Below, in pieces: positions 5,966-6,005 of a stretch of DNA of 6,005 nt. The position numbers were made by a program, and so were the translations under genes. The notes under the pieces are model-generated. The model made no database searches. It was not told where the DNA came from and saw nothing but the letters and a program-made list of their open reading frames with translations. This stretch comes from an uncultured Paracoccus sp. (lineage in GTDB: Bacteria > Pseudomonadota > Alphaproteobacteria > Rhodobacterales > Rhodobacteraceae): the NCBI GenBank assembly GCA_937859005.1, contig CALLYR010000071.1:1-6005 (forward strand). Direction: 5' to 3'. Within the stretch, counting starts at the first letter, position 1. Each line of letters opens with the position of its first letter.

Positions 5966-5990
5966 CCCCGCCCCCGCCGCCAGGGCGGGG
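5966..5990 (+). repeat. GC-rich inverted repeat (intergenic hairpin) after nuoJ
   Basis: CCCCGCCC (5966-5973) and its exact reverse complement GGGCGGGG (5983-5990) enclose a 9-nt loop. This makes a perfect 8-bp, all G-C stem beginning 5 nt after the nuoJ stop. No T-tract follows (the next bases are CGCGAGACACG), so it is not a typical intrinsic terminator. The operon probably continues into nuoK. It may act as an mRNA-stability or processing element, or as a partial attenuator that sets the ratio of upstream to downstream subunits; both roles are inference. Confidence 0.7.
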
Positions 5991-6005
5991 CGCGAGACAC
6001 GAACA
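5991..6005 (+). other. Probable leader of the next gene (nuoK expected), start codon possibly beginning at base 6005
   Basis: The last 15 bases lie after the hairpin and contain CGAGACACG (5993-6001). The same 9 bases precede the nuoG start at 392-400, where the ATG follows after 3 nt. The same spacing here puts the A of a start codon at 6005, the last base of the window. In nuo operons nuoK follows nuoJ. No coding sequence of that gene can be seen, so this is a prediction. Confidence 0.35.

Noticed and set aside
5179..6000. Minus-strand open frame opposite the CMD-fold gene and nuoJ
   Set aside because: The product is His/Gln/Arg-rich repeats without a domain, opposite a certain nuoJ. It is an antisense shadow.
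5966..6005. Rho-independent terminator ending the operon after nuoJ
   Set aside because: The hairpin has no following T-run, and nuo operons normally continue with nuoK, so a processing or attenuation role is more likely than full termination.

Overview
The window is an internal part of a respiratory complex I operon (NADH:ubiquinone oxidoreductase, nuo; called nqo in Paracoccus) from a high-GC alphaproteobacterium. The most likely source is Paracoccus or a close relative in the Rhodobacterales. Three things point there: the strong G/C bias at third codon positions, the NuoG, NuoI and NuoJ lengths (673, 163 and 200 aa), and the mixing of small unassigned genes among the nuo genes. The P. denitrificans nqo cluster is known for such unidentified reading frames (14 structural genes plus six URFs). 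The genus is an inference and has not been tested by a search.

Everything real is on the + strand, in this order: the 3' part of a gene for an exported protein (about 2-382); nuoG (404-2425); a lipoprotein gene (2430-3227); nuoH (3220-4284); a 58-codon gene (4289-4465); nuoI (4467-4958); a gene for a carboxymuconolactone decarboxylase (CMD)-fold protein (4955-5362); nuoJ (5359-5961); then a GC-rich hairpin (5966-5990) and what looks like the leader of the next gene, probably nuoK, starting at or just after the window edge. Gaps are 0-21 nt, and three junctions overlap by 4-8 nt. I see no promoter, terminator, mobile element, RNA gene, CRISPR array or gap above 300 nt. Both ends of the operon lie outside the window.

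The nuo genes specify consecutive parts of one machine. NuoG and NuoI carry iron-sulfur clusters N1b, N5, N4, N6a and N6b, which pass electrons through the peripheral arm. NuoH forms the membrane side of the quinone site, and NuoJ is a membrane-arm subunit next to it. All expected cluster-ligand cysteines and the N5 histidine are present in NuoG and NuoI. NuoG lacks the cysteine set of the extra N7 cluster.

The least explained content is the four non-nuo genes. Two encode apparently exported proteins (one lipoprotein, one with the end of a signal peptide) and two encode apparently cytoplasmic proteins (a helical 58-residue protein and a cysteine-free CMD-fold protein). Their tight translational spacing suggests co-expression with complex I and possibly roles in its assembly or stability, but no function can be read from the sequence. 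This is a conserved-looking housekeeping operon rather than an accessory island.
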